Positions 34,982 through 43,350 of a DNA stretch of 58,420 nucleotides are shown here, piece by piece. This DNA comes from Sphingomonas sp. GTDB taxonomy: Bacteria; Pseudomonadota; Alphaproteobacteria; Sphingomonadales; Sphingomonadaceae. The translations under genes were made by a program, and so were the position numbers. The stretch covers positions 1 to 58,420 of the forward strand of contig JAICXF010000004.1 in assembly GCA_025981625.1 (NCBI GenBank), given 5' to 3'. Position 1 is the stretch's first letter. Every line of letters begins with the position of its first letter. The notes under the pieces are model-generated. The model did no database searches, had not been told where the DNA came from, and saw only the letters and a program-made list of their open reading frames with translations.

Positions 34982-36037
34982 TCACGCGGCACCTGGCGGA
35001 CCGGAAGACTCTCGAATGATCAGCTCGTGTTTCAAGACGGTTTCCTGCGACAGCGTGCCCGTGCCGCGACGACGATGGCGAAGGTCCGCAAGAAGCAGTT
35101 CGAGCGCCACCGCCGCCATGTCCGATACCGGCTGACGGATCGTCGTCAGCTCCGGCCAGACCGTCGTCGCCGGGGCGGTGTCGTCGAACCCCACCACGGT
35201 GAGATCGCGCGGAACATGGAGGCCCTTGCGGTGAGCGACGCTGATCACCGCCGCCGCCATGTCGTCGTTGCTGGCGAAAATCGCCGTCGGCGCTTCGGGC
35301 CGATTGAGCAGCTGTTCGGCAGCCTTCAGGCCCGAGCGGAACGTGAACAGGCCTTCTGCGATGGGCATATGCTTTCGCGGCAGGCCGGCGCCCTCGACGG
35401 CCGCGAGAAAGCCGCGCTTGCGCTCGAGCGTCGCGACGTGCTCGGGATGGCCGGTGATGAAGCCGATCCGCCGGTGACCGAGACCGAGCAGGTAATCGGT
35501 CATTTCTTTCGCCGCCGCGAAATCGTCGATCCGGACGTTCAGGGCGTTGGGGTAGAGCTTGCCCATGGCGACGGTCACCACCGGCGTCTTGGCGAGCGCC
35601 AGCTCGCTCAGGATCGCGACCGACTCAGAAAGCGGCGGGGGAAGGATAACGCCCTTCGCGTCCGCCTGGGCAAAGATGCGGGCGACCTCGCATTGCTCGG
35701 CTGCGTCCTCCGACTCGCATGGCTCAATCACCAGATGAACGCCGGATGCCCGCGCGGCCTCGAGCGCTCCGACGAGGAACTGGCTGAGGTAAGCGGCGCT
35801 GGGATTCGAATATAGAAGCCCGATGTGCATCGCCTCGCCGGCGGCGAGATTGCGGGCCGCGGTGTTCGGCGAATAGTTGAGGCGCTCGATCGTCTCGAGG
35901 ACCGACAGCCGGGTCTCCTCGCGGACGTTGCGTTCCTTGTTGATAACGCGCGACACCGTCATCGCCGACACGCCCGCGGCGCGCGCGACATCCTCGATCG
36001 TCAAGGTGCCGCGGCTGCGTCGGCTCGGCTTGGACAT
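34982..36037 (-). CDS. LacI-family transcriptional regulator
   Basis: From the ATG at 36037 the product has 351 residues; ATG at 36046 is an alternative. The N-terminal helix-turn-helix is classic LacI: LTIEDVARAAGVSAMTVSRVIN, then the hinge RLNYSPNTAARNLA. The periplasmic-binding-protein-like sensor domain follows (MHIGLLYSNPSAAYLS, AIFASNDDMAAAVI, VVGFDDTAPA). It is the only LacI-type regulator in the window, and nine LacI-type operator matches surround it, so it is the best candidate for the regulator of the locus. In Caulobacter a LacI-type repressor, XylR, controls xylXABCD with xylose as effector; the effector here is unknown. Operator F, 66 bp upstream, may give autoregulation. Confidence 0.9.
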   Translation of the reverse strand: MSKPSRRSRGTLTIEDVARAAGVSAMTVSRVINKERNVREETRLSVLETIERLNYSPNTAARNLAAGEAMHIGLLYSNPSAAYLSQFLVGALEAARASGVHLVIEPCESEDAAEQCEVARIFAQADAKGVILPPPLSESVAILSELALAKTPVVTVAMGKLYPNALNVRIDDFAAAKEMTDYLLGLGHRRIGFITGHPEHVATLERKRGFLAAVEGAGLPRKHMPIAEGLFTFRSGLKAAEQLLNRPEAPTAIFASNDDMAAAVISVAHRKGLHVPRDLTVVGFDDTAPATTVWPELTTIRQPVSDMAAVALELLLADLRHRRRGTGTLSQETVLKHELIIRESSGPPGAA

Positions 36038-36079
36038 TTGCCCCATCGCTGGGAAGTGTCCTAGCAGCAGTGCGCGCCA

Positions 36080-36107
36080 TTGCAACGAAGCACCGCCCGG
36101 CTATGGT
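36080..36107 (+). promoter_or_regulatory. putative sigma-70-type promoter of the GH3 xylosidase
   Basis: TTGCAA (36080-36085) and TATGGT (36102-36107) are separated by 16 bp, and the -10 overlaps operator F. This arrangement would let a bound LacI protein block transcription. Alphaproteobacterial promoters match the consensus loosely, so this is a hypothesis. Confidence 0.45.
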
Positions 36108-36117
36108 AGCGCTATCA
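36104..36117. promoter_or_regulatory. LacI-type operator F
   Basis: TGGTAGCGCTATCA lies between the LacI gene (minus, 66 bp to ATG) and the GH3 xylosidase gene (plus, 18 bp to ATG). Confidence 0.85.
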
Positions 36118-36135
36118 TCCTTGGGAGAGGGCTAA

Positions 36136-38526
36136 ATGAAATTGAACGTGCGCGCGCTGGCGATCGTCGCGATCGCGGGGCTGGTGACGGCGGCGGCTCC
36201 AACGCTGGCTCAGTCACCACCGGCGCAGGGGCCGCTCTACAAGGACCCGCGCCAGCCGGTCGACGCACGCGTCGACGACCTGTTGCGTCGAATGACGCTC
36301 GAGGAGAAAGCAGCGCAGCTGCAGACCGTCTGGGAGCACAAGGACAAGATCCAGACTCCCGACGGGACCTTCTCCGAAGCGAATGCCGAACGAAACTTTC
36401 CCAATGGTATCGGCCAGCTCGCCCGTCCGTCGGATCGGCGGGGCGTTGTCCAGAACAGCGGCGCCGCGGGCGCGGCGGCGGGCTCGCACGGCCGCGATGC
36501 GCGCGAGACCGCCGAATATATCAACGCCGCGCAGCATTGGGCGGTCGAGCATACGCGCCTCGGAATCCCGATCCTGATGCACGAGGAGTCGCTGCACGGC
36601 TATGTCGCGCGCGACGCCACCAGCTTCCCGCAGTCGATCGGGCTTGCAAGCACCTGGGACCCGGCACTGCTGACGCGGATATTCGGCGTTGCCGCGCGCG
36701 AGATGCGCGCCCGCGGCGCCTATCTCGCGCTTGCGCCCGTGGTCGACGTTGCGCGCGAGCCGCGCTGGGGCCGCATCGAAGAGACCTATGGCGAAGACCC
36801 CTATCTGGTCGGGGAAATGGGACTCGCCGCGATCAAGGGATTCCAGGGAACCACGCTTCCGCTCGCACCGGACAAGGTGTTCGTCACGCTCAAGCACCTC
36901 ACCGGTCACGGCCAGCCGGAGAACGGCACCAACGTCGGCCCGGCGCCCTATGGCGAGCGCGACCTGCGCGAGAATTTCTTCCCGCCGTTCGAGAAGGCGG
37001 TGAAGAACATCCCGATCCAGTCGGTGATGGCAAGCTACAACGAGATCGACGGCATCCCAAGCCACGCCAATAAATGGCTGCTGACCGACGTGCTGCGGCA
37101 TGAATGGGGTTACCAGGGCGCGGTGGTCAGCGACTATTTCGCGATCCGCGAGCTGATGACCCGGCACAAGATGTTCGACAACATCGCCGATGCAGCGGTC
37201 CGGGCGATGGATTCGGGAGTCGACGCGGAAACGCCGGACGGAGAAGCCTATGCGCTTCTTCCCGAGCTGGTCCGCGCGGGCCGGATCCCGCAAGCCGAGG
37301 TCGACGCCGCGGTTCGCCGGATGCTGAAGCTGAAGTTCGAATCGGGCCTGTTCGAGCATCCGTACGTGGATGCCGCTTCCGCTAATGCGAAGACCGCGAC
37401 TCCGGACGCGATTGCGCTCGCTCGGCAGGCGGGGCGTGAAGCGATTGTGCTGTTGAAGAACGATCACGGTGTGCTGCCGCTCGACGCATCGAAGATCCAC
37501 CGTCTGGCGGTGCTCGGCACGCACGCCAGGGACACGCCGATCGGCGGCTACAGCGATGAGCCGCGCCATGTCGTCAGCCTGCTCGAGGCGATGCAGGAGG
37601 AAGGCAAGGGCCGCTTTGCCGTCGATTACTCCGAAGGCGTCAGGATCACCGAGAGCCGCTGCTGGTCCTGTGACGAGGTCAAGCTCACGCCCCCCGCAGT
37701 CAATCGCAAGCTGATCGCCGCCGCCGTGCAGACGGCGAAAAAGGCCGACATGATCGTCATGGTCCTGGGCGGCAACGAGCAGACGAGCCGCGAGGCGTGG
37801 GCCGACACCCACCTCGGCGACCGCGACAGCCTCGACCTGCTCGGCCAGCAGAACGATCTGGCCAAGGCGATTTTCGCGCTCAACAAGCCGACGGTCGTCA
37901 TCCTGCTCAATGGCCGTCCGCTTTCGGTCAACTACCTGGCGGAGCGGGCGCCCGCTTTGCTCGAAGGCTGGTACCTGGGCCAGGAGACCGGCCATGCGCT
38001 GACCGACGTGCTGTTCGGGCGGTATAACCCCGGCGGCAAGCTGCCGGTGTCGATCGCGCATAGCGTCGGCCAGCTGCCGATCTTCTACAATTACAAGCCG
38101 AGCGCGCGGCGCGGCTATTTGTTCGGCACGACCAAGCCGCTTTACCCGTTCGGCTACGGCCTCAGCTACACGACCTTCGACGTCGCGGCGCCTCGAATGA
38201 TCACGCCGACCGTCGCGGTCGGGCAGAATGCTCAGGTCAGCGTCGATGTCGCGAACACCGGCAAACGGGCCGGCGACGAGGTCGTGCAGCTGTACGTCCG
38301 CGACGATCAGGCGTCGGTCACCCGCCCGGTCATCGAGCTCAAGCGCTTCCAGCGCGTGACGCTTCAGCCCGGTGAGCGGCGCACCGTGACCTTTCAGCTG
38401 ACGCCCGACGACCTGTCGCTGTGGAACCCGCAGATGAAGCGGGTGGAGGAGCCCGGCACCTTCACCATTTCCTCGGGGCCGAACTCGGTTGACCTCAAGT
38501 CGGCGACGCTGACCGTCAGGAGCTAG
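36136..38526 (+). CDS. GH3 beta-xylosidase-type enzyme, exported
   Basis: The 796-residue product has a signal peptide (ALAIVAIAGLVTAAAPTLA) and follows GGGAGAGGG by a few bases. Domain order is the GH3 barrel (LMHEESLHGYVARDATSFPQ in pieces, KHLTGHGQPENG, nucleophile Asp in GAVVSDYFAI), alpha/beta sandwich (AIVLLKNDHGVLPLD), and fibronectin-III-like domain (PFGYGLSYTTF, VVQLYVRDD). The HEESLHGY and GHGQPENG motifs are typical of the exo-1,4-beta-xylosidase branch, distinguishing it from the first GH3 in this window. It would finish xylo-oligosaccharides to xylose for the Weimberg pathway. It overlaps the deacetylase gene tail to tail by 11 bp. Confidence 0.92.
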   Translation: MKLNVRALAIVAIAGLVTAAAPTLAQSPPAQGPLYKDPRQPVDARVDDLLRRMTLEEKAAQLQTVWEHKDKIQTPDGTFSEANAERNFPNGIGQLARPSDRRGVVQNSGAAGAAAGSHGRDARETAEYINAAQHWAVEHTRLGIPILMHEESLHGYVARDATSFPQSIGLASTWDPALLTRIFGVAAREMRARGAYLALAPVVDVAREPRWGRIEETYGEDPYLVGEMGLAAIKGFQGTTLPLAPDKVFVTLKHLTGHGQPENGTNVGPAPYGERDLRENFFPPFEKAVKNIPIQSVMASYNEIDGIPSHANKWLLTDVLRHEWGYQGAVVSDYFAIRELMTRHKMFDNIADAAVRAMDSGVDAETPDGEAYALLPELVRAGRIPQAEVDAAVRRMLKLKFESGLFEHPYVDAASANAKTATPDAIALARQAGREAIVLLKNDHGVLPLDASKIHRLAVLGTHARDTPIGGYSDEPRHVVSLLEAMQEEGKGRFAVDYSEGVRITESRCWSCDEVKLTPPAVNRKLIAAAVQTAKKADMIVMVLGGNEQTSREAWADTHLGDRDSLDLLGQQNDLAKAIFALNKPTVVILLNGRPLSVNYLAERAPALLEGWYLGQETGHALTDVLFGRYNPGGKLPVSIAHSVGQLPIFYNYKPSARRGYLFGTTKPLYPFGYGLSYTTFDVAAPRMITPTVAVGQNAQVSVDVANTGKRAGDEVVQLYVRDDQASVTRPVIELKRFQRVTLQPGERRTVTFQLTPDDLSLWNPQMKRVEEPGTFTISSGPNSVDLKSATLTVRS

Positions 38527-39442
38527 GCGCGGCGCAGATCTTGGCGAGCAGCGGCGCGTAGTCGGTGCGTGCGGGGAGCTTCATTCCCCGCGCGGCTGCC
38601 CTGCCCTCGAGGTTCTGCGGTTCCGGCGGAAGCGACGGATCGAGATCGGCGCGATAGAAGGGATCGCGCTCGGCCTGCTGGACGCTGACGAAGCGGAAGC
38701 CCGCCTTGCGGTACATGTCGATCAGCTCCGGAAGCATGTGCGAATCCAGTGCGCCAATGTGCATCAGCAGCACGTACGGGATGTCGCGACCGTAGAGCGC
38801 CTTGGAGAGCGAGCGGTCGAACGTCACGCTGTCGCGCGCCGCCTGCATGTACAGTCGCTTCAGTTCGTCGATCCCGCTCTGGTCGTGCGCGGCGACGCAG
38901 CGGGCGTAAGGCGCGGTGAACTGCCAATCGCCGAAGTCGGTGGTCACCGCCGCGATCTTGTACCCGCGGCGCGCGAGGAACTTGCGTACCTCCGCGCGCT
39001 TGGCCGGATCGTCGCCCTCTGCGAGAAACGGGTAGCGCAGCCACTTCCAGTCGCCGCCGGGCTCGAGTTGCCGAAGCAGCGGCTCGTTCTTCTCAATCTC
39101 CTGCTCGAACTCGGCGGCGGTCAGCTGGTTGAGGTTGGGGTGCGACCAGGTGTGATTGCCGAGCGGAAACCCCGCCGCACGCCACGCACGGAGCGCCTCG
39201 ATCGTGTCCGGCTGGGTCGACGTCCAGCGGCCGTTGACCATGCCCATCACATTTTTCACACCGGCGGCGTTGAGCGCCGACGTCACTCGCTTGGCGATCG
39301 AAAGCGGAGTCTCGCCCTCGGGAATCGGACCGTGCAGCGGCAGATCGTCGAACGTGATCGCGATCGCGGGTCGCTGCCTGGCGTCCGCCTGAACAGCGAC
39401 GCAACTCGCAAGAGTCAGTAAGGCGATACTCGCCAGTCTCAT
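38516..39442 (-). CDS. polysaccharide deacetylase (CE4/NodB-like), secreted
   Basis: The 308-residue product has a signal peptide (LASIALLTLASCVAVQADA). NodB homology motifs: IAITFDDLPLHG (catalytic Asp and first metal Asp) and GNHTWSHPNL (two metal His), followed by WLRYPFLAEGD. CE4 enzymes remove acetyl from chitin-type glycans, peptidoglycan or xylan. As the last gene of the xylan operon, acetyl-xylan is a reasonable substrate, but this is inference. Its ATG overlaps the GH9 stop (ATGA). Confidence 0.85.
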   Translation of the reverse strand: MRLASIALLTLASCVAVQADARQRPAIAITFDDLPLHGPIPEGETPLSIAKRVTSALNAAGVKNVMGMVNGRWTSTQPDTIEALRAWRAAGFPLGNHTWSHPNLNQLTAAEFEQEIEKNEPLLRQLEPGGDWKWLRYPFLAEGDDPAKRAEVRKFLARRGYKIAAVTTDFGDWQFTAPYARCVAAHDQSGIDELKRLYMQAARDSVTFDRSLSKALYGRDIPYVLLMHIGALDSHMLPELIDMYRKAGFRFVSVQQAERDPFYRADLDPSLPPEPQNLEGRAAARGMKLPARTDYAPLLAKICAAPSS

Positions 39443-41280
39443 CGCTTCTTCTCCGACTGCGCGATCCAGGCCGACACCCAGACCAGCGGCGCGTTCCAGT
39501 TGATCGCGACTTCGTTGACGCTGAACGCCATCGTTTTGTCAGCCCAGCAGGTCTGCGGCGCGCAGCTCCCGCGCATCGACCGCGCCACCTCATCCGCCAT
39601 CGCAATATTGTTGGGCCCGCCGGACAGCACGCCGGGCGGCGGCGATGGATAGCGGGAGTCGAGCGAATGCGCCCAGAATCGATGGTGCGGATTCTGCATC
39701 GGCCGAGCGCCGTATCCGGTGATGAACGAGCGATCTAGCGGGTTGCGGCCGAGCAGATAATCCATCGCATCGATAACACCGTTACGATAGCGGGCATTGC
39801 CGGTGAACTCGTCCGCGAGCGCCATCAGCATCGCCCGGTTGAGCAGGTTCGAGTTTGAGCCCCAGCTGTAGCCGCGCGGCGGGGCCAAAGGCACCGCATA
39901 GCCGGTCTTGTCGACGTCGCCGAGGAACCTGTCCGCGGCGGCGACGATGTCGCCTTTCAAGCGCGTGGTCTCGGCGGGGCCGAGCACCTGCGGGTGCATT
40001 GCGAGCGTGATTGACGCCAGCGGGGCTACCGAAGCCCAGCCGGCCTCATTGGTGATCGGCGCGCGGAAATGAGGAGAGCGTTGGAGCGCGTCGCGATACT
40101 GGGGCTCCCCCGTGGTGGTCAGGAGTTCGGCGGCGGCCCAGTAGAATTCGTCCGACAGGTCGTTGTCGCCATAGCCGCCGCTGCCGGTGAAGCTGTCGAT
40201 GGCATAGACCTCGGGATTGCGGACTGCAGCGGCCCAGGCGCGCCGCGACGCCGAGAGGCACCGCGCCGCGAAGGCCGGATCGATGCGCTTCCAGATGCGG
40301 GCGCACTGCGCCGTGACCGCGGCGAGGTTGAGCGTCGCACCGGTGCTCGGCGGAAACAGGACCCGCCGTTCCGGATCGCGATCGGGCCGCGTCGGGAGCG
40401 GCGTCCAGCGCTCGTCGGCGACCTTGTGGTGGGCCATGCCCGAAGCGTCGATGTCGACGAACTTCAGCCCGGCCACATTCCGCTTCACACCGACGGGCGC
40501 GAGCAGGTGAGTGCCCTGCGGCACCTGCATCTTCAGGAAGAACTCGAGCTCCCATCGCGCCTGGTCGAGCAGGTCGGAAACGCCGTTGTGGTTCTCCGGG
40601 ATTGCTTCGGTGCCGTCGCGGAACTGTGCCGCCGCACCAGTGGCCAGATTGTGTTCGTAAAGGTTCAGCAGCGTCCACAGCGCAATGCCGCCGTTGACGA
40701 TATATTTCCCCTGGTCGCCCGCATCGTACCAGCCGCCGGTGACGTCGAGCGCGTAAGGGCAGCCGTGCCAGACATTCCCGTGGGTGTCGGTGCCCGAAAT
40801 GCAGGTCGCGACCTCGTGCGGATGCCCGGCCGGCCGGGCGACCTGCGCGCCGACATAGCGCGCCTCGATCGGCGTCCCGGCGCGCGTGTGATAGAAATAT
40901 TCGAGCGCATCGTGCGGCAGCCGCGCGTAGATGTTTAAACTGATCGCGAAGGGGCGGCTCGACGCGCCGGCGACCTTCAGCCGAAAGCCCGAACCGGTCT
41001 TTGCGAAGCCGCTGAAATCGATTCGATGGACATTTTCGCCTGACCAGGAATCGGGCCCGAACGGCGCCGTCTTGCCGCGCGCTTCGATACGCCCGTCCGC
41101 CGAGAGAAGCGTCCAGTCGAGAGCCTGGGCGGAAGCACTCGGCACGATCGCGATTTTCACCCCATCGGGCAGCTCGCCGACTTGGTTAAGGCGAATGGGA
41201 GCGCTAGTTTCGGCGTAGGCCGGAGAACAGGCCACCGCCGCAGCCAAGGCGCTGGCGGCGAACGCCATTCGAATGATCAT
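39439..41280 (-). CDS. GH9 endoglucanase-type enzyme, secreted
   Basis: The 613-residue product has a signal peptide (MAFAASALAAAVACSPAYA), an N-terminal Ig-like CelD_N domain (IRLNQVGELP onward, about residues 28-115), then the GH9 (alpha/alpha)6 barrel: GGWYDAGDQGKYIVNGG with the catalytic base Asp, NPHHRFWAH, and acid Glu in VNEVAINWN near the C-terminus. GH9 enzymes invert and cut beta-1,4-glucans; the Ig-linked type is often processive or exo-acting on cello-oligosaccharides. AGGAG lies 5 bp before the ATG, which overlaps the GH43 stop (ATGA). Confidence 0.92.
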   Translation of the reverse strand: MIIRMAFAASALAAAVACSPAYAETSAPIRLNQVGELPDGVKIAIVPSASAQALDWTLLSADGRIEARGKTAPFGPDSWSGENVHRIDFSGFAKTGSGFRLKVAGASSRPFAISLNIYARLPHDALEYFYHTRAGTPIEARYVGAQVARPAGHPHEVATCISGTDTHGNVWHGCPYALDVTGGWYDAGDQGKYIVNGGIALWTLLNLYEHNLATGAAAQFRDGTEAIPENHNGVSDLLDQARWELEFFLKMQVPQGTHLLAPVGVKRNVAGLKFVDIDASGMAHHKVADERWTPLPTRPDRDPERRVLFPPSTGATLNLAAVTAQCARIWKRIDPAFAARCLSASRRAWAAAVRNPEVYAIDSFTGSGGYGDNDLSDEFYWAAAELLTTTGEPQYRDALQRSPHFRAPITNEAGWASVAPLASITLAMHPQVLGPAETTRLKGDIVAAADRFLGDVDKTGYAVPLAPPRGYSWGSNSNLLNRAMLMALADEFTGNARYRNGVIDAMDYLLGRNPLDRSFITGYGARPMQNPHHRFWAHSLDSRYPSPPPGVLSGGPNNIAMADEVARSMRGSCAPQTCWADKTMAFSVNEVAINWNAPLVWVSAWIAQSEKKR

Positions 41281-42974
41281 TGACGCTCCTGTGCAGCGGC
41301 ATCGTAGGCGTACAGGCCGAAGACCGCGCCGACGAAACCGCCGGCGCGCTTGGTGCTGAGGACGGTGCCATCGGCGCCCGAGACCAGCTTGCGCCAGTGC
41401 CGCCGATCGGCGCTCCAGTCGAAATCATAGGAACCGCCATGCGCCGCGATCCGCAGGTCGACCGCACCCGATGGCGGAAGATCGGCGGTGGCGAGAATGG
41501 CGCCGCTCGCCGGGTCCTGAGCCCCCGCGCGCCGGCGCAGGCGCAGCACGCGCTTGCCCCGGTCGCGCCCGATCGCAAGGAAGTACCAATATTCGTCGTT
41601 CTGAAGCGCGATGAGGCCGGCCTCTGAACCGGCATCCGCCGGGTTGAAGCGCACACTGGTTGTCGCGGTGGCGTTCAGATGTTGCTGCCGCCGCGCCAGC
41701 AGCGACGGGTTGCCGTGCGACGAGAACGCCTCCGGGCGAGCTTCGATCTCCAGGGCTCCGCCCGCAAGACGCCACCACGGCCGCACCGGATCGCGCAGCA
41801 TCATCCAGTAGCGAGGCAGCGTCCGCCCCGCGAACTCGTCGCGAATGGTGAAGCGGCCGCGCGTCGGCCATGGCGGCGTCGCGCCACGCGGAAGCGCCGG
41901 ACGGGGAGCAGTCCACGGAACGCGCTGACCGGGATCGGTCACTCGCGGCCACCCGTCCTTCCACCGGACCGGCATCATGAACGTCTCGCGCCCGGTATTG
42001 AAATTACGCGCATCGTAGGGCCGCACGCCCAGGAACATCGCCCACCAGTCGCCCCCTTGAGTCTTCACGAAGGATGCATGCCCCGTGGAGGTGATCGGGT
42101 TCGATCGTTCGGCCGGCAGGTCGCGCTGGGTCAGGATGGGGTTGCCGGCGAACGGGACAAAGGGCCCCGTCACCTTGTCGCTGCGAAAGACGACCTCCGA
42201 ATGGCCCTCCTCCGTGCCTCCCTCGGCAGCGATCAGATAATAGGTCCCGTCCTTCTTGAAGATGTGCGGCCCCTCGATCCAGATCGGGTTCCGCTCCGGA
42301 TGGGAACCGGAGTCCACCAGCACGCGCGGCGATCCGATCGTCTTCAGGGTTCGCGGATCGAACTGGTGAAGCCAGATCGCAGTATGCCCCTCGTAGCGCG
42401 GCTTGCCCCGCGGCGGTCCGTTGTGAACGATCCACGCACGGCCGTCGTCGTCGAAGAACAGCGAGGTATCGATCCCGCTCACATCCGGCAGCCATATGGG
42501 GTCTGACCAGGGACCGGCAGGATTGGTCGCGGTGATCACGAAATTGCCGCCGCAACCAACGCAGGTGTTCAGGATGTAGAACTTGCCGTCGTGCCAGCTG
42601 ATGTCCGGGGCATAGACGCCTTGCTGCATCGTCATCTTGTCGAAATTGAGCTGCGTCGGCCGGTCGATTGCGTTGCCGATCTGCGTCCAGCTCACGAGAT
42701 CCCGGCTGTGGAAGACGGGAATGCCCGGAAACCAGGCGAAGGTCGAGTTGACCAGGTAATAGTCGCTGCCAACGCGAACGACGCTCGGGTCCGGATAGAA
42801 GCCCTGCAGAACCGGGTTCGCATATTCCGACGCCGACGGGACCGGCAGGTGATCGTCGCCCTTGTATTCGAACCAGTCGAATCGCGCTGCGGCATGGTTC
42901 GCGGCCCCGGCGGGGTTCGCAAGAGGAGTGATAGCCAACCCCGCAGCGAGCAGCGCCCGCCAAGCTCGCCTCAA
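41277..42974 (-). CDS. GH43 beta-xylosidase/arabinofuranosidase, secreted
   Basis: No ATG precedes the signal sequence; the chosen start is TTG at 42974, which overlaps the stop of the lipoprotein gene (TTGA) and gives MRRAWRALLAAGLAITPLA as leader, 565 residues in all. The GH43 five-bladed propeller shows the base Asp in GFYPDPSVVRVGSDYYLV, the modulator Asp in GIDTSLFFDDDGRAWI and the acid Glu in IWIEGPHIFKKDG. A C-terminal beta-sandwich follows from about residue 360 (IRDEFAG, WWRLAGGALEIEARPEAF). This two-domain type includes beta-xylosidases and alpha-arabinofuranosidases active on arabinoxylan. Operon with GH10, the lipoprotein, GH9 and the deacetylase. Confidence 0.88.
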   Translation of the reverse strand: MRRAWRALLAAGLAITPLANPAGAANHAAARFDWFEYKGDDHLPVPSASEYANPVLQGFYPDPSVVRVGSDYYLVNSTFAWFPGIPVFHSRDLVSWTQIGNAIDRPTQLNFDKMTMQQGVYAPDISWHDGKFYILNTCVGCGGNFVITATNPAGPWSDPIWLPDVSGIDTSLFFDDDGRAWIVHNGPPRGKPRYEGHTAIWLHQFDPRTLKTIGSPRVLVDSGSHPERNPIWIEGPHIFKKDGTYYLIAAEGGTEEGHSEVVFRSDKVTGPFVPFAGNPILTQRDLPAERSNPITSTGHASFVKTQGGDWWAMFLGVRPYDARNFNTGRETFMMPVRWKDGWPRVTDPGQRVPWTAPRPALPRGATPPWPTRGRFTIRDEFAGRTLPRYWMMLRDPVRPWWRLAGGALEIEARPEAFSSHGNPSLLARRQQHLNATATTSVRFNPADAGSEAGLIALQNDEYWYFLAIGRDRGKRVLRLRRRAGAQDPASGAILATADLPPSGAVDLRIAAHGGSYDFDWSADRRHWRKLVSGADGTVLSTKRAGGFVGAVFGLYAYDAAAQERQ

Positions 42975-43339
42975 GAGGCTGGCACCGGGCTGATGCCCAC
43001 CACCCGGCACTGGGCGAACGCCCGGGCGCCGGTCGCCTTCGCTTCCACCGGATCGTAGATGCGAATGCGGTCGTCGCGGCACAGATGGCCCGACTGGCTT
43101 TCGGTCTGGACGATAGCCGAAGCGTCCGCGCGCTCGGCACAACGGCCCGCCAGCTCGGCCCGATATGAGCCGTGCGTCGTCTCGAACAGAACGGCCGCGG
43201 GCGGAAGCACCCGGCGCGCCGTCACTTGCGACAGGTCAATGCAGCTGCCGGCCGACTGCCCGGCGATTGTCGCCCCCCGCGGCGGTTGCGCGGTGCAGCC
43301 AGCGACCGCGGCGATTGACAACAAGATCATCGGCTTCAT
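42971..43339 (-). CDS. small lipoprotein of unknown function (DUF6491-like)
   Basis: The ATG at 43339 has GGAGG upstream and gives 122 residues. The leader MKPMILLSIAAVAGCTAQ ends in a lipobox (VAGC), so it is a predicted lipoprotein. The mature part has conserved-looking Cys (GSCIDLSQ, AGRCAE, GHLCRDD, FAQCRVVG) and the pattern resembles DUF6491 proteins; I am not sure. It lies 11 bp after GH10 and its stop overlaps the GH43 start, so it is fully inside the xylan operon. A role there is unknown. Confidence 0.7.
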   Translation of the reverse strand: MKPMILLSIAAVAGCTAQPPRGATIAGQSAGSCIDLSQVTARRVLPPAAVLFETTHGSYRAELAGRCAERADASAIVQTESQSGHLCRDDRIRIYDPVEAKATGARAFAQCRVVGISPVPAS

Positions 43340-43350
43340 TCCGACCTCCA

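Noticed and set aside
34982..36037. Naming the LacI-family regulator xylR
   Set aside because: Its position fits, but the effector and DNA target are not shown by sequence, and the operators also cover mannan and xyloglucan genes, so a xylose-specific name would go beyond the evidence.
41197..41210. TGGGAGCGCTAGTT, resembling the operator
   Set aside because: It has several mismatches at conserved positions and lies inside the GH9 coding sequence, downstream of its start.
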